A DNA stretch of 64,000 nt from Nansenia antarctica (lineage: Eukaryota; Chordata; Actinopteri; Argentiniformes; Microstomatidae): positions 57,727,128-57,791,127 of the forward strand of contig OZ022341.1 of the NCBI GenBank assembly GCA_963989245.1. The letters run 5' to 3'. Positions 22,563 to 34,762 of the stretch are shown in pieces. Both the position numbers and the translations under genes were made by a program. Position 1 is the stretch's first letter, and the number at the start of each line of letters is the position of its first letter. The notes below the pieces were generated by a model. That model was not told the DNA's origin. It did no database searches and saw only the letters and a list, made by a program, of their open reading frames with translations.

Positions 22563-25500
22563 CACCAGTTTTGACATCTTGAATGTTGTTGGGTTTTACA
22601 CAGTAAAAGTGGTGTTTTTACAGAATTCGAGGAAAAAGCTTTTTATTTTTATGTTTTGTGTTGATCCGAAAAATTATCCGATCCATGACTCAAAAACCGT
22701 GACACGATCCGATCCGTGAGTTAGGTGATCCGTTACACCCCTAGTGCTATGTATTTTTTTAATATACTCTTGCTATGGTCTGACGATTAGTAGACACTGA
22801 AACACATTTTCATTATCCCCGTTCCACTTCGTAAGCATACGTCTGATTGTATGTCATTATCTAAGTCTCTGTCATTTGGCTATGCTTAGCTGGCCTATGC
22901 TGAAGCATGCTCACTTTTCATGCACACTTTTGACATATGACAGACAGTATTTGACACTATCTATTTTTTGTTCATAATAAATGTCCTAAATATGTATTAT
23001 GAAAATGAATAACATGACTTAATGCATAGCTTACTTCAAAACTAACTACCAAATACTGTATATAGTGCTGGCGTACAGCAGCTTACAGTTGTCATGATCG
23101 CTAAATCCAAGGAGGATCAGAAGAAAGATTTTCCTTCCTTCTTTATGGCAGACCAAGCACTAAATGTGGTGGACAAAGCAAGATATTTGGGTCACATCAT
23201 CAGGAATGATCTATGTGATGACGACAATGTGCAGCACCAGTGTTGCAAACTGTATGCACAAGGCAAGGCACGTTGATTTGTATAGCACATTTCATACAAC
23301 AGGGGCAATTCAAAGTGCTTTACATACATTACATGTATTGTATAAGCCAATATGCTGGCACACAAATTTGTGTACAGATGATGAAAACAGCCCTTTTTAG
23401 AGCCTACTGTACTCCACTGTATACAGCCCACTTGTGGTGCAGAATAGTAAAGCAAAAATGAAAAAGCTTCATTCAGGTGGCATTTAATGATGCATTCAGA
23501 ATCTTGCTCAAGCTCCCAAGTGCAAGTCATATGGACAAGTGCAAGTCATATGTTTGTGACTAGTAATGTTCCCACCTTTCATGCTATGCTAATTTTATGT
23601 ACACATTTATTTGTCGATTAATTGATTACATTTCTTAAAATCATAATAGTCTTAACTGAACCCACACAAAGTGACACATGGTAGTCCTCTTGTTTTTGGA
23701 AGCATGTGTATTTTAATAACTGGACTTGTGACTTCAGTATTATGTTGTTAGCTCAGTGGCCTTGTGGTTAGTATGTCCGCCCTGAGATTGGGAGGTTGTG
23801 AGTTCTATCCCTGACCGAGTCCTACCAAAGACTATAAAAATGGTACCCGATGCCTCCCTGCTTGGCACTCAGCATTAAGGGTTGGATTGGAGGTAAGACC
23901 CTGCGACATTCTAGCGTCATGTCCAGGGGGTGTACATCAAGCTGCCTCACGCTACGTAAACAGGAGATAGGCTCCTGCCCGATGGGCCATTAGGCTCGAG
24001 AAGAATCGGTTCTCAAGGCTACATACTTACATTATGTTGTTTAATCATTATTTAATAAAAATGGAAATAGGCTACATTTACATTTGGATGGCTCTGTTCT
24101 GTATCTGAAGTCAAATAGAAAATACCATTCGGCAGAGAGCCCATGACTTATCCAGTGGTACAGTAGGGGGAGCCAGAATATCACAACAGACAAGTTCTCA
24201 TCCTTTTATCAATAGTGACCAGAGTGCCCCACTTCCTAGTCTTCATCTTGCTTTAATGGCTTTTGTTTATACAAGTCTCTTTTGGAAAATATGCTCCAGT
24301 GATCCATCTGCATCATACCTATTGGACGGTCAGTGTGAGATATTCAAAACAGAAAGCCTACTCATTTGCACCCGTTATAAGCAAATATATCGATGAAAAC
24401 GTTAAGTGTCATAATTTGTCAAGATCACAGTAGTATGTGTGGGCTATTCTATTCGGGGCTATGCATCTACTCTTGCCTGAATGAAACTCAAACCATGGGA
24501 TTCTAGAACAACAACAGTACTCTCCATCCTACTGCTAGACAAGATTGAGGGAAAATAAACCAATATATTGCATTCATGAAGAATAACATGTTATCTTCTA
24601 TGCCTGTATTCTGTATTTAGATAGCACCAGGTCTGTTATTCTTTTTAGTATCTTCTTGAACATCTAGCAGGAGTTTGAAATATGTGCATAGTACATACAT
24701 GCTACTTGAAATATCACTGTCATAAGCAGACACTGCTAACTTGCTACACAATTCCTATGATGTTTCAGTTGTGCTGCACTGCACCTGTGCCCACTGGAAC
24801 ATTGTGCCTTTGTGCAGCCATAGCTACCAGAGGTGTGTTTATATTCAGAGGACAGCAGGGGGCTCTGTAATACTCTGTAGTGGCCTCAGGCAGAGTAGCC
24901 CAGAGCCACCTATATCGGCAAGCTGCTTGCCATTCTGCGCAGTGTTGTAAATGAAATTGTTCGGCCTCAGGGCTGTATATATGAATACCATTATACAGAA
25001 GGCCTCACCTCTGTCACTCGTTGATTGCTGTGATGGGGAATAGTGTTGGAAAACAGACAACATCTTATCCTTTCTGATTGCTGCTGCAGCGTAGTTAGAC
25101 TAGCTACTCTAGTCTACAGTAGTCCAGCTTTGGTCCGTCAGCGGGAAAGTTACCAAGCCTGGAGTTCTTCCAACCTCTGAATCCAATAAGGCCTCTGCAA
25201 TGAAAATGTAAAGGGGTGTGAAGATTTCATTTGCTCCTATTTTCATTCCCTTGAAAAAAAGAAGAGAAAAAACATCAACCAAATCCCCCATGTGTCATGT
25301 TAAATATCTGGTTCCTCCTCCTCCCTGTCCTCCCTGTGTTACATCTTGGCCTCGACTGCGTGCTTCCAGACACCATGTGTCAAACAGACAATGCTGAGGA
25401 AGTGCTTTTAAGAGAAGCATCGCCCAAGAGACAGGTTTATGGCTGTCACAACCCCACACTCTATATGCACACAGGACATCAGTTCCACCTCATCATAGAG

Positions 25501-28500
25501 GAGTAATGGTATTGATTTTACCAGAGGGAGCATCTAATGAGATGGGAGCATCTAATGAGATGGTAGCAACTAATGAGATGATAGCAAAGTGACAGGGCTA
25601 TTAGAGTGCCTACGTTGTGTTTGATTGAATAGAACACACACACACACACACACACACGTACACACCACTGTGATGGTGAGGGATTTGTTGACATCTGTGG
25701 TCACTGTTCTGCTCCGTTTGTTCTCCCACAGGTGTCCACTGCACACACGGCTTCAACCGAACAGGCTTTCTGATCTGTGCATACCTGGTGGAGAAGATGG
25801 ACTGGAGGTAAGTAAGGCCTGTAACAATTAAAAATGTTGCTGTACAATTAATTGTCTCAGAAATAATTGAGATTAACAATATAATTGTTTCACTGTTATG
25901 TGACCCAGATATTGTAATCCATATCTGGGTCACATAACAGTGACAACAATAAACCATGCCTCTTTATTATCATAAAACATATTTTTGAACATAAAATGTC
26001 AAACGTATTCTCATCAATTAAAAAAGGGACTGTGTGTCATCTAGTTATGTGTTTTTAGCATGTTCATGTTCTATCAGCATGTTAGGATGTGCTTAACATG
26101 CAGAGCAGCTATCGAGCTAACGCAATGTTCTTTGTTGTTAGCCAGCTAACTAGCTAGCGTGTTGGAGTACAGTCAAGATTGTCATTAGATCATTAAATTG
26201 CCATTAGACAATTAAATTGCCATTAGACAATTATTTCAGAATTGTTACAGGCCTAGAGGTAAGGCCTTACCCAGCCCTGGGAAAGTGTTGGTCACAGTCA
26301 CACACTGTGTGTGTGTGTGTGTGTGTCCCTCACACGCTGGCAAATCACTTGATGTATTCGAACATTGACCGCAAAACAACACTATTCCAAAAGTGGTTTG
26401 CCTCACTGCTCTTCGTTCAAGACGGCCCCCTCCAGGCCCATGAAAGGGTGGTGTCATGCCGCATTTATCGCTGCAGTTAGCGCCGCTGCAGTAGCCGAGT
26501 TCTGTACGTGTGATGTCTTTGACAAGGGAGGCTGTCACTATCAATAAAGGCTTGGGGAAAGAGCTTCTGTTGTTGGTTAAGAGTGAACACTAGTCCACAT
26601 CCGGCTCCAGAGGTGCTGAATAATTTACATGAGCAGAGCATGCATGTGTCTTTAGGCAGATGTGGAATCTGTAAATGGATTCTGGGAAAAGGTTTGTAGA
26701 ATCTGTGTGGGTTCCCTTGGGGGGCTCAGCTTGGCCGCATAAACAGGATGAACCCTTCCTCTCCCCCTGTTTCCTCTGTTTTAATAATCCCAATGCACAC
26801 CATAGATTTAGAGAGAGCCTGAGATCTGCATCAGTTAGGATTTCATCTAGATTACTATATCATATGTGCTCTTCTTTCTTTCCTTTTCCACACACTGTCT
26901 TGTCAGCCATGACAACAGCAGCAGGCGTTAGATAACTGCAACTTTCCTCACAAAGCCTGATAGGCATCCGGTAAGAAACATGTTGGTCATCTGTCAGATG
27001 ACAACTGATAAACTTGAGAGGGTGTAGTCCTATATGAGACCTCAATGGCTAGTCATGTTTCTACATGGTAGGCCTGCTTGGTGCTCCAGAGAGGCCAGAG
27101 GGTCTGATGCCCAGATGTCAGGGTTCCCGTGCTGGTCTTAAAAAGCCTTAAAGTCTAAAATCCAGCATGTCAGTTATTCGGTCTAAAAATTAGGTGCTAG
27201 GTCTTAAAAATGAGATCCTGCAAGGAAATCAGTCCGACCACATCTATTTACGTGGAAATGAATCAAGCTGGAACCCAAAAAATGCCAATTCGCTTCCTTT
27301 TCTGTCTGTATGGCAGTGAAATCCCTAAATTCATCACCTCGAGGATGACAAAAAGCTACCACACGGTGTCGCAAATAGGTAAAAAAATTATAGCTAAAAA
27401 GGGTTAAAAAGGCCTTAAATTTGACTTGTTGAAACTTGTAGGAACCCAGGGTTAGGGTTAACCCTCTCTCTTCTCTCTTCATCTCGGTCAGTGTCGAGGC
27501 GGCGGTTGCAGCGTTTGCCCAAGCCCGTGCTCCTGGGATCTACAAAGGCGACTACCTCAAGGAGCTTTTCCGTCGCTATGGAGATGTGGAGGACGTGCCC
27601 CCTGCCCCTGCGCTGCCCGAGTGGTGCTTTGATGACGACGACGGGGATGTGGACGACGACGGGAATGTGATTGGCCAGGAGTCTGGGGGCCCCGGCCCCA
27701 GCTCCTCCGGGTCAGCGTCTGGGAAGCGGAAGAAGGAGAGACTAAAACTGGTGAGACCCAGAACGCTGGGGAATAACGGGACTCTAAAGTAGGAAAGAGA
27801 CTGTTCCCATTGATTCCGCTCCACATGACTCCTCGTGTAGTAGAGAATATAGGAAGAAAAAAACAAACCGCTCGCAATGTACATCATAGGCCTCTTGGGT
27901 TTGGTCCTGGATAGGGCCTCCTCTGTGACTCAACTAGAACGAACGTACTTGTTAAACCACTAGAGGAGAGATCACGATAAAGATGCAGGGCACTCATCTC
28001 TCTTTCCACGATTTTCCAAGCGGTTGTGGAGTCAGTGTGTGTTTTGTGTAGGAGGCTGTGAATGTTTTTTCCCCTCACAAACACCCTCGTCAAAACCTGC
28101 TGTATGTTGTTTTTCTCCCAGGGTGCTGTATTCCTGGAGGGGGTCACAGTGAAGGGCGTCACACAGGTCACCACGCAACCCAAACTGGGCGAGATCCAAC
28201 GGAAGTGCCAGGAGTTTGCCGAGTGGGAAAGGTGCAGATTTTCTCTCTCTCTCTCTCTCCCCCCCCCCCACCTCCTCCCTTGTCCTTCTGGTAGCTCGTG
28301 GAGGCAGCAGTTGATTTGCAGAATCTTTGAGATGTGTGTGTGTGTGTGTGACTCACTCTTTGCTTATTTTTTTGTAACTCTTATACTGTCAAGAGGCAGC
28401 CGAGTTGAAAATAGATTGTTATTTCTTCAGTGAAATAAACCGCTGCTGTAGAAATGTTTACAAGAGATGTGAGATTGAGAAGTTCCAGCTCTGCAGCTTC

Positions 28501-28589
28501 GTCGTGTTTCCTATAAGACACAGAGCAGCTTATTAAACCTGGATGTGTCGTCTTTATTGTTTTCACAAATACTTTGTTGATTAAAAGTT

Positions 28590-28645
<56 letters not shown>

Positions 28646-31600
28646 ACGTACACGTGTGTACGCACGCACATTTTAGGTCTGGGTTTCCTGGTGCTCAACC
28701 TGTGTCCATGGACAGACGGAACCTTCGATTTCTGGAGCAGAAAGCTTACAAGGTCAGCTGGAAGGCTGACGGCACACGGTGAGTTGAGTCCATCGTCTAA
28801 CAACGCCCGCCCTGCCTCCTCCAATAACACATCTCAACAGGCTTCCTTTTTTTTTTAAACAAATGTTTAATTATTTTTTCACACCACTGCACACATGCTT
28901 GTGTAGTGGATGTAGCTACTGTGCCACTTCACCCCTGTAATGGAAGCAGCTGGGCCTCCCTCCCTATTATTTCGCCTCCTATACAGGAAGATTTGGGTCA
29001 GTACAAGCCTCTGTACGAACGCATCTGTGCACTGAGCCCCTAGCTTCATTTACTGTGGACCACTAGTTAATTTCCCCATGCCTATTAGTCAAGGCTGTGT
29101 GAGCTGAATACGAACACTGCTCCTGTTCTGCCCTTACGGCTTCTAATAGTGTTCGATTAGCAATGCCAGGTTTGTGAGGAGATAGCCAGGGAGGAATGCC
29201 CGAGGAATGGCCAGGGGACCTGTCTCCCGTATCTTCCACACTGAAATACGTTTTTTGGACACAGCCGACATTCTTCCCAATCGTTTCTGTGTGAAGCTGT
29301 TGTGCCTCTCTTACCCCGGAGGCTCATGTTGTGGGGAAGGAGTATTAGTATTCTGGTGGTATGCCATGAAACATTATCTCTCTTGATACACTCTCTTGGT
29401 AAATATTTAATGGAGGCAGTCAATTCGCAGAACCTTACATATGAGTGCTTTAATTTCCTGTAAAACCTGGCACCAAACCAAAGATGAGACTAATGTTTCA
29501 GATTTAGTTCTCCTTATTCACCAATCATCAATATTGGCAGAGATTTCTTGCGATCTTGGTTTGGAGAGAGTTTTACTCGAAAGCTTGCTAGGCTCTTTAC
29601 GCCAATAGCCTGGACTAACTCCTAGTGCTATAAAACGTTCTGAAAACTAACCCTAACCCTCCCACAAAAATTAAGGATACTTAATAAGATAACTCAAGAT
29701 AATTTTCAGCTAACTATTTCCGTAATTACAGATGGCCCTCCATCTGTCCTTGTCCCTCTCCCTTACATGACATTAGGGCTCATGGCAGGCTGTCTACACC
29801 AGATTGTATGTATCCAGAGTTGAGATGAGACTCGTTGTGTTCAGATGAATGAGAATGGCTTGTTATCCTCTCAGAGTCGGCCCAGGTCTGCTGCCCATGG
29901 CCATGTTTTCGTGTTCAAAACACCACAGCATTTCTCCATCCTCTTGTCATTTTAATACACTTCAGTTACTTTAAGCGGGGGATAATTTTTAGGGGGCCAC
30001 ACATAATTTACTACAAATTCCCAACAATAACATTAATTCATACATGACTAAAAGCTTCCTTCTAACTGATATCATAATTGTTTCATTTTGAAATGATAGC
30101 AGTTTTCTGAAGCAACAAAAGCATGGGTACACCTCTGGTTTAGGGTCCTCCCCAGGTCATTTAGAGTAGGGGTTCTGAACCTTTTTCACCTTATATACAG
30201 TGGGGGAAATAAGTGTTGAACACATCAACATTTTGTCCAGTAAATGTATTTCCAATGAGCCTATTCAAGTGAAATTTGCACTAGACTTTGGTATTAACTC
30301 AAACAATCCAGACAAAAAAATCTAAACACCGGAAATACGATGAAGCGTATATAAATTTAGGATTTACCTGGATAGGTTCAAACGACATCCCACGACCGCA
30401 ATGTCTCATTTGCAAAGAGGTGCTGGCTAATGACAGCATGAGACCCGCAAAACTTCGCCGCCATCTAGAAACTAAGCACAACAAGCTAGCATCCAAACCA
30501 CCAGAGTTTTTCCAAAGGAAACTCGAAGCGTTACTAGGAGAAAAGCGGGTCATTCAACAATTCAGTCAAACTAATGTCAAGGCTACTGAGGCATCACATC
30601 GGGTGGCATTACGCATTGCCAAAGCAGGTAAGCCGCACACTATTGGGGAAACCTTAGTGCTGCCAGCTGCCAAGGAAATGTGTGCCATAATGATGGGAGA
30701 GAGAGCAGTGGCTAAACTAGACCCTATCGCACCCTATGAGACAGTACCGTGGCTCGCGTATAATTGACGCCTTCTGAAACATTAAACGATGGACTCTGCG
30801 ATGGTTGTCTTTTTTAGTTCAGTACAATGTTTTGGATAGCTGGCACAACACTGTTGAATTTACAGAGAAAAGTGTTATTATGCCTATTATTATATTATAT
30901 ATTATGCTCTATTTTACTTTTTTTAAACTTTTTTTTACGGGAGGGGGGGGGGGGGGGGCTCACTGTCTTGGACTTGGAAAAAAAAACTGGTGTAGAGGAA
31001 TGGGCCAAAATCACCTGAATACTGCGGCCAATTAGTTACTTCAGAAAGCGCCTTGAAGCTGTCATTACAAACAAAGGCTTCTCCACTAAGTATTGAATTA
31101 ATTTCAGTTGGTGTGTTCAATACTTTTTTTCCTGTTTCATTCCACGTTATTACATAACTTATTAAATAAATTTACATATGGACTTAAATGTTTAGATTTT
31201 TGGTCTGGATTGTTTGAGTTAATACCAAAGTCTGGTGCAAATTTTACTTGAATAGGCTCATTGGAAATACATTTATTGGACAAAATATTTTATATGTGTT
31301 CAATACCTATTTCCCCCACTGTAACAGTGTACAGTATGCCCAGTTGGAAAGGAGTAGGAATGATGGGATAGGGAGGAAAACGCATTGAATAAATGCAGGT
31401 TTACCAGAGACTGGTGATGTACTGTTCTTCATCTCCACTGGGATGATTGAGCCCATTACAACAGGATTCACAACACTGCTACACCAGTAACACGGTTTGA
31501 TGTTTTTGGTGATATTGAAGCAATTACAGACTGAAAAGCTTACTGACTGAAATGCAGCGTGGGGGGGGGGGTAGTTTCCCACCTGAATATATTTGACCTA

Positions 31601-34600
31601 ACCGTATCTTATCTTCCATTTCCTCAAAGATGAGAGCCCATTCTACCATTCTATCTCCTTTTCTAAGATCTTCTAATCTCTCAGGCTGTGTTGGCCCTTA
31701 AACTTGATATCTCCTACATATTGTATGTAAGCCTTTCAGCTGCAGGAACATCTTAAATTCCTCGGTTGAAAAAAAGGTATGTTCACGCTACCTTTGCTTA
31801 GGCTTTCTTGTTTTGTTCTTTTGTTACCGCTGATTTGTAAGCAGATGTGGCCTCCAGATATGCTTTCTTTGAAATGTGTCTTTGAAGTGAACTGTGTCTT
31901 TGAAGTAGGGGCGGCTGTGGCTCAGGAGGTAGAGCCGGCGTCTAATGATCGCAAGGTTGGCGGTTGGCGGTTCGCGGTTGGCGGTTCGATCCCCGGCTGG
32001 CTGTCAAGGTGTTCTTGGGCAAGATACTGAACCCCAAATTGCTCCCAATGAGTGGGCTAGCTCCTTGCATGGTAGCTTGCCGCCATGTGTGTGAGTGGGT
32101 GAATGAGAGGCCATTGTAAGGCGCTTTGGAATAATGCGTTATATAAGTGCAGTCCATCCATTTACCAAGTGAAGGTTTTTTCAGCTCGATGAAATTAGAT
32201 CTTGTTCTGAGATTTTAGTTTTTCGAGAACACAGACATCCAGACAGATGGATATGTAAAAAATGTAGATGAAAAAGGAAATGTAGATACAGCCCAAAAAG
32301 CCTACAGCTGAACCCGATCCTAACTGTAGTCAGGGCTTATTTCCTTTGAGGAAATGTTCCACCAAGCTATCCTGCCATGCGCTGTAACAGCACACCATTT
32401 TAGAATTGTGTTCAAGAAGTAAATTTCCATTGGATGTTGCCTCTCTTACGTGCACTGCACCACGTCTTGTGCGTTTGTGACTCTGCAGGTAACAGAGAGC
32501 TTGAGGGAATTTCGAATCAAAAGGAGGAGTGAATTATTTTCTAGGGCGTTAAAAGCAGCTGCTGACAAGCCTTTTGTAGTGTAGGTAGGACTGGCACCAC
32601 TGTGAACCCCCCCCCAGTAACCCAATAGGGGTTACCATTAGCTACTCAAAAGAGTGATACCTCCAGCGCCTGGTCGATATCAAAAGCAGTACCCCCCTGT
32701 ATTCAACTTGGACACAGCAAATGCCACCTGGTTTATCCCCATCTCTCCTGTTAAGTTATATTCTCTCCAACCTTTGGACAGATAAAAAAAATAAAAAATG
32801 GATGTGTCCGTTAGGCCCCCTCCAACCTCTGTGCTAAGCTGACAGTAATGGCTTATGGGGTTTTCTCAGTTCCGCCTAGATGATTTTCTGTGTCTGTGCT
32901 AAGCTGACAGTAATGACTTACGAGGTTTAGCTTGCCTGTTTTGGCCAACAAAGTACAGTCATTGTTCCTTTATGTATCATTCTATTTCTATTCAGGTTGC
33001 TGAAGGATGGCATGAATGTCACGACACGTTTTGGGGATCTTGCCGAGCAGATGGAATAACGGCTCTGTTTAGTTTGTTTGGTGGATAGTCGCGCTTAGCC
33101 GGGTTATCTGACTGCGGTACAGTGTGGGGTAATGAGCAGTGTGTTCTGTCACCGGAGGATAGGTGATATTTCACGTCATAAAATGATCAAATGAAATTGT
33201 CTCTTTTCTCTATGGGACCGACATTCTGTGCTGCCACTGGCCTAATATTCATTTCTATTGTTTGTTGAGATGGAGAACCAGGTCTGTTAGAAAGCCCAAC
33301 GAGTGGTAATGGCAGGGTGTCTTCAGTCACATTCATGCAGCAAATGTCTGTCTACTTCATTTGTGTTTGTGTGTTGTTTTGGTGAATTTGTGAGGGGGCT
33401 GACAGAGAAGGTGTCTTTGGTTTCGTATAGAGTATGCTTTGGGTATAGAGTATGCTTTGGGTATAGAGTATGCCTTGGGTATAGAGTATGCTTTGGGTAT
33501 AGAGTATGCCTTGGGTACAGAGTATGCTTTGGGTATAGAGTATGCCTTGGGTACAGAGTATGCTTTGGGTATAGAGTATGCCTTGGGTATAGAGTATGCC
33601 TTGGGTACAGACAGAGTATGCCTTGGGTACAGAGTATGGCTTGGGTATAGAGTATGCCTTGGGTATAGAGTATGCTTTGGGTATAGAGTATGCTTTGGGT
33701 ATAGAGTATGCCTTGGGTACAGACAGAGTATGCCTTGGGTACAGAGTATGGCTTGGGTATAGAGTATGCCTTGGGTATAGAGTATGCCTTGGGTATAGAG
33801 TATGCTTTGGGTACAGACAGAGTATGCCTTGGGTACAGAGTATGCCTTGGGTACAGAGTATGCCTTGGGTATAGAGTATGCTTTGGGTATAGAGTATGCT
33901 TTGGGTATAGAGTATGCTTTGGGTATAGAGTATAGTAGGCATTGCTTTTTCCTCACAGTTTGATGGGTTTGGTCACCCATATAAGTGGTGTACGTGTGTC
34001 AACTGTCCGTGAGATGTGATTAACAAACAACAGCTGCTGAATAAAGATGATTGGTAATGGGGGGAAAAAAAGATAAACTCTCTTGTTAACCTTTCCACTC
34101 TGAATGCTGTTGATCATAAAGCCTGAGAAGCACCTCATGTTATCCCTGGCATTGTAATGAGTACCTCATTAAGTCTTAGACAGATGGCAGTGGACACGCC
34201 CAGGGTCAATTGCTTGGTTGTATGGCATTAGCCATTAGTGGAACTGCATATGCTCCCCATTATGAGATTAGCTCTGTTTTTAATCTCCCCACCGTCGCTG
34301 TAATTAATCCCAGGAACCGTGACACAGTGATTCCTAAATGTTCCAATTCTGAAATATGAGCCTTAATGTACGCTGTGAAATTCTGCCTAAATGCAAGACG
34401 CAATGAATAAAAAGTGTCTTTTTTCTCAGTGAGATTTACTGATTGCCATGGTGCAGTGTGAACTGAATGCATCTTCTCCTCTCACGGACAATACTTGTAT
34501 CCCTGACTCATTTATTATACAATACTTACTTCTGTGGTTGAAAATTCCACTGCCTGGGAAGAGTAGCCTTCTACGTTTGAATTGGAGTCTCAATCGGAAG

Positions 34601-34702
34601 TGTGTGTCTCTGGAGTCAAGGTGTTCTGGCCAGATTGGCTCTGTGCATATATTCCCAGGCTTTTTATGAAGTTAACACACACACGCACATGCACATGCAC
34701 AT

Positions 34703-34762
<60 letters not shown>

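Larger units (their letters stand above)
22752..25731. other. rngtt: Remainder of rngtt intron 4
   Basis: Apart from the LINE fragment and the SINE listed separately, this is AT-rich intron sequence with no exon signal. A short (CA)n lies at 25634-25664, just before exon 5. A small direct repeat 'gagcatctaatgagatgg' occurs at 25527-25563. Confidence 0.6.

Noticed and set aside
23750..24030. A functional tRNA gene (also 31908-32163 and 45225-45446)
   Set aside because: Only A- and B-box-like words are present, without a full cloverleaf; the bodies, tails and target duplications are those of SINEs.
27557..27887. Minus-strand frames over rngtt exon 6
   Set aside because: They are shadows of a GC-rich conserved exon read in the opposite strand.
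33303..33980. Five long frames encoding six-residue repeats
   Set aside because: They come from an 18-bp tandem repeat, open in all frames, within an rngtt intron.
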